Shown here in pieces: positions 1 to 11,182 of a DNA stretch of 64,000 nucleotides. A program made the translations under genes and the position numbers. This DNA comes from Spongospora subterranea f. sp. subterranea (Eukaryota > Endomyxa: Phytomyxea > Phytomyxea > Plasmodiophorida): positions 1-64,000 of the forward strand of contig JAUGWO010000109.1 of the NCBI GenBank assembly GCA_049724395.1. Reading direction: 5' to 3'. Every line of letters starts with the position of its first letter. Position 1 is the stretch's first letter. The notes below the pieces were generated by a model. It was not told the origin of the DNA and ran no database searches. It saw nothing but the letters and a program-made list of their open reading frames with translations.

Positions 1-116
1 TGACTAAGGCCTTCCTGAAAAGCACTTATGATCAAAGATAGCAGACAAAGACACAAAGAACGAATTTTCAGTTTATCTCCGGGTTTTTGACGTAGAAAAC
101 GAAAAAAGAAAGTGGT

Positions 117-2202
117 TTACGCCCATTGGTGATCGGCGAGATAAATTACAGGCCATCCGCTATTATCAAGATCATTATAATGAAACCAGCCTGTTATGGG
201 CACATCAGCTCGTAGTATATGAGAGTAAGAGTGCATACCGGTACGTTGTGTGGCGCTAATGCGCCCTACTTCTTGCGTCCATTTGCAGCCACCAACATTC
301 AGAATCAAATTACAGTCAATTTCCGCTGACATCAAATCTTGCGGTATTTCGACGAACATGATTTTGTCCGGTATCTTCACCACACACCGAGCATCTTTTA
401 GCAACACCTATAGCCATGTGCATAAGTTGAGAGATTGCAGGCACCCATTTTGCTTATACTTGATCGCAGCCTGGATCATAACATCTTCTGTCTGTCTCCT
501 CGTACGCACCGTCGTTCATTAATACATCCAAGACCGCCTGTAAGGATGATTCGGCTGCCTGTTCGACCATCCACTCAGTGTTGTACTGAAAATATCGATG
601 CGGTCAAGGAAAACAATATGGAGAATTAATCAGTGCTGCATACAAGGATTGGCCACATTGTCAAAGCAGTTCTCAAGCTTGGTTGAACGTAATTGTTCCA
701 GCAAATCATTTTACGCTATATCAGCCATACGTATAATGCCTACGATTCAAACCTGAAAATGGAATGACCACAAAGCCTGCATGTCTTGTGGACATTCCAG
801 CAAAATCTGGTTGAGCACAGTAAACGGGTTTCCGTATCCCCCTGGCGAATACAGTTTGACTTCCTCGGTTACCCATTTCGCCACAGCAATTAATGTCTGT
901 TTCAGATCCCTGGCTAACTTTTTTTCTTGCATTTGGTTGGAACGCCTTCTTTCAAAATGGGAAAAAATTGTAGAACATATTCCTTGCGAAGAGCTGTATG
1001 CAATCTAAATATGGCTTCAGCGACGTTTGTTAACTGATGTCGAGTGACATCATACCTCACAATAACCCATTATTGTGAAGAGACATTCCAAAAGCGAGGT
1101 AATATAGCACGTGTTGTTGTAGTGCATGTATGATTGGTAGGTAGTGCCAAGGTTTCTGTCAACATTCTTGCTACCCCGAGGGCGTCCCGGTCCAGATTGT
1201 AATTTACTTGTCTCTTTCTGTATTGAATTCAGAAGATTTTTCGACGTATCTGGCGAACGCCCATCGTTGGGAACAAGTTGGGGTTTCTGACGTTGATCCA
1301 ATTTCCGGTTTGCTCGTTGGATGCTTCGTTCCCATTTCTCCGAATCGCCTATCCATATTGGAATAAATGGCTGCCACTTTCATGAGTTACACGCAAACAT
1401 CAAACTACCATAGTGCGTTTCAATGCCAATAAGTCGGTCTTGAAAATCGTCCTCCAAGGTTCCAACAAAAAGCATCAACGCAGAAAGGCCAAACACCATG
1501 GTGTTTTTTGATTCAGCGATCTGATAAAATCCGCATGCATCGATTCGATGGGATTCGAGTCGTTGCGGGAGCTGCTTGCGAACTGCTCATTCATCAAATG
1601 GCGCTTGCAGGCAAAAATCAGTCTGGCGACACTTTCCTGCAACCACCAGTCGAACCAGCATCTTGCTTTGGGATACTTCATCTAACGTAGAAAATCCAGT
1701 TAGCGTTCATCATATCAACAGTTTCAAGAATCACCTGCAACATTTGAATTGTTGTAATGAATGCCTCCTGCATTGGCTCATCAACTGCCTCCATTACGAG
1801 TTTCAGAAATTTACCATTGTCGTCTCTGCCGACAATCGCATAGTTGCGAGCAATCCGCTCGGCTGAGCTGAGAAAATGAACACAACACCCTTTAATTAGT
1901 CCTGAAGCTTCTTCAGCCAATTGCTCATTTTCCGAAGAGACACCGTTCTTCAAATAGATGCCCCTCACAACCTGAAACCGAATCAGTTCGCCTTTTGATA
2001 CAATTTGATCAGATATCACATCAACGTATGCCTCAACAAAAACATTGCGTTGAGCCTCAGAAAAGTCCATGACAGCGCCGCAGAGCTGTCGAAATCGGGA
2101 AACATTTTCAACAACTGCCAGCTCTGGAGCTGACGTTGACAGAGCAGTTAACGGCCTGCTTGTGATGCTGAAGGAATAAATGAAATAATTTCTCCAACGC
2201 AA
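117..2202 (-). mobile_element. decayed DDE transposase with a downstream C19 peptidase-like coding trail
   Basis: Read leftward, a 174-residue frame (2202-1678) has the look of a MULE-type catalytic core, including GCCVHFLSSAERIAR, the 'GCxxHFxRSxxRI' block of such transposases. The next frame (1681-1475) carries W-x2-WWL and NPIESMHADF, the helical insert and ESMH motif seen near the third acidic residue. Farther on (1301-1050) come a GRPRGSKN basic stretch and NNTCYITSLLECLF, which matches the cysteine box of ubiquitin-specific proteases (NTCY-x-NSxLQxLF). At 407-117, YSHILR followed by GWFHYNDL resembles the histidine box of the same family. The pieces lie in different frames with stops between them, so the element is dead or needs introns I could not place. 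The superfamily is not secure. That the transposase and peptidase were one element is inferred from order and strand. Confidence 0.5.
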
Positions 2203-2285
2203 ATCCTCAAATTCTCTTCTTGAGCTTGCGAAGGTCCCGATTGATCCGATAGGTTAATCTGGCCAGCGAAGTAAGCCAGTGATTT

Positions 2286-2394
2286 CAATATCTTGCTATG
2301 AGCAGTGAATTCACTGGCTTGATTCACTGGCTCAGATAAATGCGTCAAGCCAGTGAATCAAGCCAGTGAATTCACTGCTCATACCAAGATATTG
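2286..2394. repeat. near-perfect palindrome with 47-bp arms
   Basis: Positions 2286-2332 and 2348-2394 are inverted copies with one mismatch, separated by 15 bases. The arms contain repeats of CAGTGAATTCACTGG, itself nearly palindromic. A partial third copy follows at 2395-2450. The structure sits between the transposase remnant and the Crypton and could be the terminus of either, or a separate foldback element. Confidence 0.85.
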
Positions 2395-2450
2395 AATTCA
2401 CTGGCTTGAAAAAGTGCGGCCAGTGAATCAAGCCAGTGAATTCACTGCTC

Positions 2451-2870
2451 CCGTATATTTCCATGACACAAGTAGGGTGGAGACCGTTCCGATTTTCTCG
2501 TTGCAGTTTGTTGTCTTCTTTTTTCTTTGTTCGTACTGTCTGGTCTTTGCATTCGTTGGGCATTTGACTTTTTAGCTTTCCGGCATTACCGTGTCGATCT
2601 TCTGTTTTCCTGGCCTGATTCATTTTTATTTAATAACGTCTACAGTACCACGGACCTCCACGAGGGACTACCATGTGCTACCAGAGCCGAGCCGGCTACA
2701 GTACCAGATGTAGCCGGAACCGGAACCTGCCTTTGAACGATTTGTGTCACGGGGCGTGACGCAACTACGCTGGGGATGGCGATTTTCGTTATTCTTAGAT
2801 GAGTCAGATAATTCATTGTAGAATAAGCCATTACTATTTTTAGGCAACTTTACACAGAATCCAGCGGGGA
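2451..2870. other. interval without a recognised gene
   Basis: I see no domain or splice-compatible coding run here. Around 2640-2730 there is a short stretch rich in CTACAGTACCA / CCGGAACCGGAACC motifs, which could be a degenerate repeat. The Crypton frame starts immediately after. Confidence 0.4.
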
Positions 2871-4958
2871 ATGACGCGAAACCGATCAAGTAGGACGCTG
2901 ACATCATCGCAGTTTAGACAGAGGAATCGCCAGAAGTATCACATTCCAGTTGAATGGCTGAATGACGCGAGGATCGGCATGGACCAAACGCTATCGCAGC
3001 TGCGGTTGTCGCTCGGGAGCTCCCGACCTCTGACCGGCAGTCGACCGATGTCGTTGAATACCACATCAGCGTACAAGAAGCATTATCGAGGGTTGCGTTA
3101 CTTTTGTTGCATGATTGGCGATTATGAAGGATTATTGTTGTTACAAGAAGACGCTCCCGATCATTTTTGCCCCTCATTGTGTGCCTCAACACTTTCTAAC
3201 TTTATTAGATTCAAGAGGGGAGAAGTTGGCTCGGTTCTTGTCGATGCACACGGCGAAACCGTTCTTGATCGCAAGGGTGATGTAATTGCATGCCAAGGAG
3301 GATGGAAGGATCCTGATAATGTTGGTCAATTAATCAACGCGGTGTCAGTGCTGCATGCGGCACGAGAACAGCAAGGGCAATACTCCGAATCCTGCCAAAC
3401 TTGTTGGGATGTCTATCACCAAGATGCTTCCTGCACGAATGGGTGTTTTCATCACTTGGGGAAACCCAGGTTCTGGAGAACTGGCGATCCATCGACAAGT
3501 GATGTCGTCCAGAACACAAAAAGATCTTCTAATCGTGATAGCATTTGCTAACAGTCGAAAGGCAACTTTGCGTTGATGATGAACGAGCTGATCGCGATAC
3601 GCCAGCGACTTGTTTCCAGTGGTTCATTATACGATTACCAGGTGTGGGTGATGATCCTGATCGGCGTTCATCTGTTTTTGCGCGCGGAAGAGATGGAGGC
3701 ACTTCTGATGGAAGACTTTTTATTGGATCTAACTGCCTTTGATGAGCTTGGCCGGGTTGATCAACTCGTTGCCAAGGTTCACGGGAAGTCGGAGAAAGCC
3801 CAAGCTCAGGGTCCTGTGGTTTTGACTCTATGGCGCCTGGATTCTCATCCGATGCTGTGCCCTGTGCGAGCGCTTTTCCTGTACGTGGCTCGGTCAGGAA
3901 TCACAAAAGGGTATCTTTTTGGTCCAAAGTCGGTCATTGACAGATTGGATATGGAGCCTGTCTCGCTCGACGAATTGACCACCCATATTTCGTATGACGA
4001 ATTCGATTCAGTTTTCTTTCAACTGTGCAATTCCGTGACCGGCGATGAAAATCGCAATCGGTATGGTACCCACACAATACGCAAGACTGCATATTTGTAC
4101 GCTATTTGGGGCGGTGGCGACCTCGACCATATTCGACAAGGTGCACGGCACAAGACAATGAAGGTCGCTCAGCTCTATTATCGGGATTCGGCAGCCCTGT
4201 TGACGCGCGCTAAAAGAACAGGAAGTCACGTGCTGTCTCTAGCGCCAACATGGAACCCAATATTTTTAGAAAATTTGCAAGCTGCACGTCGTATTGCCGT
4301 CGAGGGTACGCATCGGTCAAGGTTGCAATCTTTGCCATTCCTGGCCTCGTCGTATGTGTCGGATGTTCTGCGAGTAGAAATCAGGTCTACTGCCTTGTTT
4401 CAACTAGTGCAAGTGGCAGAGCGGGATATTCCCAACAGAAGCGCTTTTGAAGAATCACAGGCGTTACTGGCCAGCCAGGCACCCGCTCTCCTTGAAAAGA
4501 TCAATTCATTGGTTTCAGAGATTGTATTCCAGAGGCTGGAGCATCGCTCGGAATGCGATGTCGTCGCGCCGCCGGTTCAAACAAGGCCTCCAACAAATGC
4601 GTCGGCTGAAACGGTCACTGTTCAACCGACGAAACGTGGCGGCAGTAATAGTCTTGATCGCCGGTTGGGCATGGCGACGTTGAGGACAACGGCTGACAAA
4701 ATAATGCTTCTGGAGGAGATTGAGCCCACTGTCCCGCTGCGAAAGTCAGAGTTGACGGAAAGCGCACGACAGTTCGTCAACCAAATCTTGACACCGATTT
4801 TGACGTGCTACAGGGAACATTTCTGCTCCGACCTGGCAGCATTCATCGGAACATGGGGCGCCAGCTTTTCACATTCCAAAAAAAAAAAACTGCAGCGTCA
4901 AGAATCCTTGCAATACATAAATATGGCATTTGATTCTGTAGATCTACGTCGCGATTAA
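2871..4958 (+). mobile_element. Crypton transposon tyrosine recombinase
   Basis: Cryptons move by a tyrosine recombinase (YR). One reading frame runs from 2871 to 4958, broken by a single TAA at 3549-3551. The first part has a SAM-like core-binding region and the second the catalytic domain. Catalytic residues are visible: the first arginine in LRAEE, the HxxR box in THTIRKTA, the following ARHKTM, and the tyrosine in AQLYYRD. The C-terminal ~230 residues show no motif I know. If the TAA is real, the protein is split in two, although a short intron or sequencing error is possible. No terminal inverted repeats are expected for Cryptons. This is a plain DNA transposon of a class known from fungi, oomycetes and some animals. 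Confidence 0.8.
3488..3537. repeat. left copy of a 50-bp inverted repeat
   Basis: This segment of the Crypton coding region recurs inverted at 4950-4999, just past the stop codon; 43 of 50 bases match. The left copy encodes the stretch around VVQNTKRSSNRD. Confidence 0.75.
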
Positions 4959-4999
4959 AAGATCTTTTTGTGTTCTGGACAATATCATTCATCGATGGA
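4950..4999. repeat. right copy of a 50-bp inverted repeat
   Basis: Inverted partner of 3488-3537. It lies at the end of the Crypton frame, whose last residues are LRRD, so the two copies bracket the catalytic half of the gene. Confidence 0.75.
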
Positions 5000-5654
5000 A
5001 CGTCCATGCTTCTGTTGAACTCCATTGTCGCGAGCCATCTGCTTTTACCGCCTCAACGTTAGGGATCAGTCTTGACTCTGCACAGCATGAAGGTAAGGCG
5101 TTTGAGCATTCTTGACGCACCCGGTCAAAAACTGCGCGTAAAAACATTTTACGTGTACTACCAGCGGCTACCGTTAATAATACCATCGTTACCTCGTTGT
5201 GACAGGATCATTGCATTGGCAACATCGGAGGCATCGGTTTCGACTTCCCATGGGAGCGCAGGGTTGAAGTGTGACACGATGGGCGCGGAGGTGAAGGCTG
5301 CTTTCAAGGTTTCGAAGGCGGTGTTGGCGTGGATGTCCCAGCAACACGGCACACCATCGCGCGTCAAATTTATCAACGGAAAGGCTATATCTGAAAAGGA
5401 GCGGATGAACTTGCGACAAAAGTTAGCGAACCGAAGGAAGGTCTGAACTGCAGTGACATCGTTGGGCGTCTCCCAATCGAAGAATTGTATCAATTTTGGC
5501 AGGATCCAGACGCAACCCTTTATGAGACACGAGATAGCCCAGAAATTCTACCTCGTGCGCCCCGAAAATACATTTCTCCAACTTCGCGTACAACTTCGCG
5601 TCTCTCGAGGCGGACGTGCTTGTCGTGCTCGGCCTCTGATGGAGAGAAAACTAA

Positions 5655-6020
5655 GGGCCCGTCTGGATGCACATATTGCGTGGAAATATCATGATAATAT
5701 TACGATAAGTCCGATATCGCGATAAATCAAAAATGCGTCGCGTCTGGCAGTTGAGCCCGTCATCGGTCAGAATACCACTTGGCAACTGCCATGATTGCAA
5801 TCTGCCTTCGCTTGGAGAGCACCAGACCACGAACGTGTTGTTTTTCCATTTGAAAAAGGCGCGCACAAATATTGCGGTTGCCAGACGGGTCACATAGTGT
5901 TCAATGTCGTGATAACTTCGTTTGAATAAATATAAAAAAAAAAGTTGTGCAAAAATGATTTTGCTTATCATGGTTACGGATTATTGCGATAATATATTGC
6001 GCCGGCATCCAGACGAGCCC
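5655..6020. mobile_element. non-autonomous DNA element (MITE) inside the gypsy fossil
   Basis: The ends are inverted repeats: GGGCCCGTCTGGATGC at 5655-5670 and GCATCCAGACGAGCCC at 6005-6020, with one mismatch over 16 bases. The ~366-bp body has no coding capacity and interrupts the gypsy reverse transcriptase. I could not identify a target-site duplication, so the superfamily is open. Confidence 0.65.
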
Positions 6021-6119
6021 TCCAAGTATCGGTTCAAAAAATGCTGGAACGCAGCCGGTGCATTAGTAAAGCCAAAAGGCATTCCTTGGTGTTCGAATAA
6101 GCCATGCGGTGCGCGAAAC

Positions 6120-6919
6120 TAGGCCTCGGCAAGGTACGGTACGATACCCTTAGTACCCGGTATTTGAAAGTCCGTACCCCGTACCTTTTAAAGATAGGGT
6201 ACGAGGTACGGGTACAGGGTACGGTACGGTACAGGCTCTGTACCGTACCCGTTATACCCGTACCTTTTCGGTTGTTAGGGGAAGGTACATTGTAAGGACT
6301 GCGTACCATACCCGTACCAGTTATATGGAGCTCTCGCCTGTCCGTTACGGTCTTACGGATTAATTATTCTCGGAAGCTGACATGACATGCCCGTCAGTCC
6401 ATGATCCTGAATCACCGCGTCATTTAAGGTCTCGAGTGAAAATAGACCAGTTCACCACGTGATGGAAGCCTCGAGTCTTCAATAAAAATAGGAATGTTGT
6501 GGAATTTGAAGACTTGTCTGAGGAACCACTACTCACGACGGCTGGATCCCGCAAAAGGCACAAAGTCAGCTACGTTTGGGCTCACGTTAGGCAACATGAA
6601 GAAGCATATAGATGAAAGTTGAATTCATATTAACGGGAGTTGTTCGTGGTGCGCGGCTATGACGAGGCCTTTGTCTAAAACCGATCACGCAATACGCACG
6701 GGTATTTCAGGCCAGGGCCATGTTTTTGAGGGTACGGTACAGGTACGGGTACGGTACGACACAGCAGGTCTGTTAAAAAGGTACAGGTACAGCCATGAAG
6801 TGTATCGTACCCGGTACCGTACCCGGTACGATTTGAATAGCCTAAATGGTACGGGTATAGGTATTGGATGGGGTAAAATACCGTACCCAATACCTCGTAC
6901 CATACCTTGCCGAGGCCTA
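6120..6919. mobile_element. 800-bp hAT-like MITE with GGTAC arrays
   Basis: The ends are inverted repeats beginning TAGGCCTCGGCAAGGTA. The element is flanked by identical 8-bp copies CGCGAAAC at 6112-6119 and 6920-6927, as expected for the hAT superfamily. Both subterminal regions (about 6120-6320 and 6725-6905) are packed with GGTAC/GTACC-type short repeats that can pair with each other. The middle is non-repetitive and non-coding. It lies in the gypsy fossil and is younger than it. Confidence 0.85.
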
Positions 6920-7350
6920 CGCGAAACGCGGTTTTCCATTCGTCGCCCTTCCGAATCCGGACTTGGTTGTATGCCCCACAAAGATCAAATTTGGAAAACC
7001 ATCGAGCGGAGCTAAGCTGTGCCAACATTTGATCGACGAGGGGAAGTTGATAGCGGACTAGCGGTTCTTGATAGTAATGGCATTTTCCGATAGACGATGA
7101 ATAGGCGTAGAAAACCGTCTTTTTTCTTGACGAAGAGGACTGGAGCGCCAGCGGGTGACTGCGACTGACGGATGAACCTACGGGAGAGATTGTCCTGAAT
7201 ATATTTCTTAAGCGCTTCCTGTTTTCTGGGAGAGAGGCAATAAAGCCGACCGACGGTGGCTCAGTACCTGATTTGAAATCGATGCAACAATCGTACAAGC
7301 GATATGGCGGAAATTGTTGCTTGTGGTTTATCGAACACACTAGCAAAGTC

Positions 7351-8032
7351 GATATACTGTACTGTAGTTCCCGTCAGGTTGTTGCCGGCCTCAAACTCAG
7401 GAGTTTCACGTTATCTTAGAGCAATGCTAAGCTGTCGTGAGGCGGGTTTCAAACAGTGCGGCCTTCCTTCGATTTGCATTATTTTTTAATCACCGAGAAA
7501 TACGTTAGATCACGATATCGTTATTTAAGCAAATTTTTTTGATCCATCGATGGTAGTTCTTTAACCCATTGAACCAGAAATTCCGTGATTTCAGTGTGAC
7601 TTCCTATAAAATTGATGAGTTACATAGGACCGCCGGTACTGAAAATGTGGTGTGGTCCCGTGCCCAAATGTGCTGGGGTTCCCACCTGACTATACAGACT
7701 TCCGAGGATCTGGGTGCAAATATTTATTTGTGTTTGTTGGATTAATTCCTAGGATCATTGTTCAATCATGACTCATTGCAGCGTCAAAACAACTGCGCTT
7801 GCCTTCTTTACCATTCAGAATAACAATAGGGTGAATGCAAACAACGGCAAATTCGAGGTGAAGAGAGGCGCCGCAATCATTTTATTCACAAGAGCGTCCT
7901 CTATTGCCCATGTGCATGCCAACGGAATTATACCGAGAAAAGTTGATATGAAAACAACAGAACAATCCTCTAACCCCTTGTAAAACTACCCTTGAACAGA
8001 TCAGGTTTATTGTCTTCATCCACCTTATTTGT
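7351..8032. other. interval without a recognised gene
   Basis: I recognise no coding motif, and open frames are short. The stretch nearest 7351 may be decayed retroelement sequence upstream of the reverse transcriptase fossil. Confidence 0.4.
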
Positions 8033-8047
8033 TGAGTCATTGGAGGG

Positions 8048-10566
8048 TCAACACTTCTCTAAACCTTGTGATGACCGAGAATCATATTGACAGATATCAG
8101 ATTCCTTTGTTTTTGGTCCAGGGCAGCAATTGCGAATGAACTTGGTGTAGTGTACTGATTCTCCCCATCTCCGAATATATTCCTCAACACTTCCAGCACA
8201 ATGACGAACAAAACAATTGTAAATAGGACGGCACTTTCTGATAAAAGTGGTTAAATCCGGATGAGGCGACCTTTGTGATGCTGTCTTCGTAATCACGAAT
8301 TGATGATACTGATCGAAAATTTTAGAAATCGCTGGGAGGAAGTCTCGGGTTGATTTTCTGCGAAGATCAAGTCTTGCAGGAATATCAAACCGTCGGTCGC
8401 TCCATCCGCATTCAAGGGACTCCAAGCCGTGACATTTTCGCTTGCCGAAGTCCCCATGTGCGATTTCAGGGCCCCATTTTCGAATCCACTCAACTGTATT
8501 TTGGCCACAGTGATAAACAAAGCACCCCCAGATGGGTTTCGAAGACAGGTGATAATATTGTCGGAGAGACTTGTCAGCCATGGGGCCACATGATTCGTAT
8601 TCCTCGTTGAATTCAAAACACAGTTTGAGTTTTTCTTGTGCGGGTTTTGACTTTACAAGAGCAACAGCAAGAGCATTGAGATCCAATAATAAACCGGAAT
8701 CTTTGTTTCTGAAAGCACAAATGTTACTCAGTTTTTTCTAAAAAATGCAAATGAAAACCTGTTGCCAGTGTTTCTGACGGATTTTCGTTTTCTGGTAACC
8801 GCAGGTGTTATAATTTGATCCACGACCGGGGCAGCATCTCACTCCAAAATTACGGTGGTTGAAACGCGTTCCCCAACGTGTCTGGAACAGGTCCATTTTT
8901 TTGCCACAACATTTCAAAAAACATTGAAGGACGGGGATACAGGTGTTCTTGAGACACATAATCACCTTATGACTAACATTGAAGAGCGATTTTCTGAGCG
9001 AGACCAGTTTCAAAACAAAATTGGAAATTAGGATCAGTTTTTGCAGGGTGCTGGGTGCCTCGGCAATTAGCCTAATTTCAGGAACATCGATGTTGTTTTG
9101 TCCGACCTCAACCTTATCCCGCTTCGATTTTCCAACCACCATTAGTTCCAACATCTCCTCCATCATGGCGACACTGTTGTGAAACTCGACCTGTTCTGGA
9201 TTCGTCCCCTCTCCCTAAACAGACGATACCGTTTGTGATCATCAAACATCCGACAGAGCGGGGAACCAGAGTTCTGACCAGAAACACACAGAGGCTATCA
9301 TAGTCTTTGACCTCATCCAGGTCCCAGTTTAGGCGACGACAGAGCATCCTCAATCCCATTAAGTACTTGCCATTACGAAAATGAACGATTTTGTGAGTGC
9401 GCTTCGGAAATACATCCTAGTACGCCATCAGAAGATATAGGTGATCACGATTCTGGTCATTCGCTTACCCTTACGAAATTGGCACCAACGTCAACAGGCT
9501 GGTTTTGTGAATTAATCATATTTTCGAGGCGGCAATCGAACGTTTTGCCCTCTACGCTTCCTAATAACTGTTGACCATCAATACTGATTAGGGATGCATC
9601 ACGGTTTGAACTCGTTTTCTGGGTCCAATCCTAACACGAACTTAGCAAAGCCAATTACAATTTGGACATGGACTGAACGGCTATGTTTCTGGAAGAACTG
9701 TCACCAATCTGGTGTGCGTTTCTGTTATCGAGCAGACGTTCGGGAAAGTCTTGTGACGGCCACATTTCCGAATCAATCGGAACTCGATTTAGATCGATAA
9801 GGAAATCGAGGTTCTCGCCCTCTTGGCTCAACTGGTGAGAATCGATACTGATATGGGACGCGTCAATTTTCGAACCCGGACCCGAGTGCCATTCCTAAAA
9901 ACGCATTTAACAAGCCTAATCTCTATATGAAGATGAACTGAACGACTACAATCATCGAAGAAATGTCACCAAACTGGTGGGCGTTTCTGTTATCGGGCAC
10001 GATATTCTCGGGAAAGTCTTTTGGCGGCAACATTTCCGAATCAATAGGAATTCGATAATCGATAACTAATGTGGGCCCTCTTGGCCAACTGTTTCGATAC
10101 TAATACCGCATCAATTTTCGTCTCGAGTGCCATTCCTAAAAAATTAACTCATTGAATCTCAATATGAAGATGAACTGAACGACTACAGTCATCGAACAAT
10201 TTTCACCAAACTGATCGACACGATTGATATTGGATAAATTAAACTCCAACAAGGAATTGACTTTCAGCAATTTTGACTTGATGTCAATATCGAATATTGT
10301 AAACCTGGGACCTTGTCATGGAGCATTGGCCACCCCTGGGTCGGCGACATGATGTGCTGTAAGGACCAATGATCTCAGGATTTGGCAATTCTTTGGAGCG
10401 ATATTGCTTGATCCATTACCGAGAGAGTCGAGGGGGCGATTGTTGTGGCGACATTGGCCTGACCGGATCCAATCGGTTGACCAGAACCATGATCATGTTC
10501 GGTTGTCACAGATCGAGTATGTCTGATCGCCACGACCAGCAATATCAACACGTTGAGGACACACAT
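8048..10566 (-). CDS. predicted secreted cysteine-module protein, copy A
   Basis: No family recognised. The first exon (10566 to about 10420) encodes a signal-peptide-like start (MCVLNVLILLVVAI) and a low-complexity linker. Then come exons of about 70 residues that are tandem duplicates of each other (GPGSKID, DLNR-x-P and VPDN/LDNR motifs), a linker exon with MLCRRLNWDLDE, and a C-terminal region with three ~100-residue modules. Each module is a helical stretch followed by P-[IV]-x2-C-[FL]-x2-[HC]-C-[AG], then [RK]-x-W-G, then F-x3-[CK]-C-x-G. Modules start near CIPVLQC, KPIWGCF and RPIYNCF. Splice joins such as GTTCAG...TTTTTAG recur between the repeated exons. A small number of frame breaks, including one degenerate repeat exon, suggest decay or assembly error. 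Function is unknown; secretion is inferred from the start only. Confidence 0.55.
9587..10190 (-). repeat. tandemly duplicated exon-intron units, copy A
   Basis: Units of roughly 250-270 bp repeat head to tail. Each holds one ~70-residue exon plus one ~49-nt intron with conserved ends GTTCAG and TTAG. The unit nearest the 5' end of the gene is shortened and degenerate compared with those of copy B. Confidence 0.7.
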
Positions 10567-11182
10567 TAGAGTAATGGGATGGCGCTACAGTGGCGCTGTT
10601 CGCCATTGGGTGTCAGGATGAGTTCAGAGTGAAGTAATAGATGAACGGTTATAGGTGTAATACATCATTGGTCATATACCCGATTATCATATTCCCGTCT
10701 ATAAGGTCTCAATGAAAGATAATGTTCCCGGTTGTCAATTATGAACCTGTTGTTCATCGAACTTCTCTCTATTGATTCACCAACTAAAACACGCTAATAA
10801 TCCCGACTCACTCCATTCCTTCATCGTCGATCAAGCTATATCGTATGATAATTTTCACCCCCTCATTATCCGAACCCGTTCTACCGACAACGCTGGAGCT
10901 AACGGTGGAGCTCACGTTCGTGACCGAACAAGTAGTTTCTCAACAAATTTCTCTCCGCCTCTTTGCCTTAATCCGCGATTTCGAACTAAAGGGCGACCAA
11001 TACTGGAGACAATAGTTACAAGGAAGTCATACAGACAAGCAGGGGAACAAACCAACAACACCCTAATGTTGACGTGATATTGATATCAATACAAATGATG
11101 AGTTGAAAATCTCGGTCTGTTTGTGTCGAACAGCTACTTAGTTGAACAACTAGTGGCAGTTGTTCAACTAGATTGTGTCTAG

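Larger units (their letters stand above)
5158..7350 (-). mobile_element. Ty3/gypsy LTR retrotransposon fossil (reverse transcriptase and RNase H part)
   Basis: On the minus strand, from 7350 down, the sequence shows the gypsy reverse transcriptase N-terminal region and palm (FSKFDLCGAYNQVRI, DEWKTAF). A short middle piece lies at 6119-6021. From 5654 to 5158 comes the connection into the RNase H region. The element is clearly broken, with several disruptions in addition to two inserted DNA elements (5655-6020 and 6120-6919). I recognise no LTRs, gag or integrase in the window. It looks old. Confidence 0.8.
8033..10710. repeat. segmental duplication, copy A
   Basis: This segment is repeated in the same orientation at 15675-18390. 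Similarity runs from just past the gene's 3' end through its signal-peptide exon and on into the upstream flank. The copies differ by scattered substitutions and small indels, so the duplication is not recent. Confidence 0.85.

Noticed and set aside
2148-2348. Open frame on the minus strand across the palindrome
   Set aside because: It is generated by the repeat sequence itself (EPVNQASEF-type residues) and has no domain.
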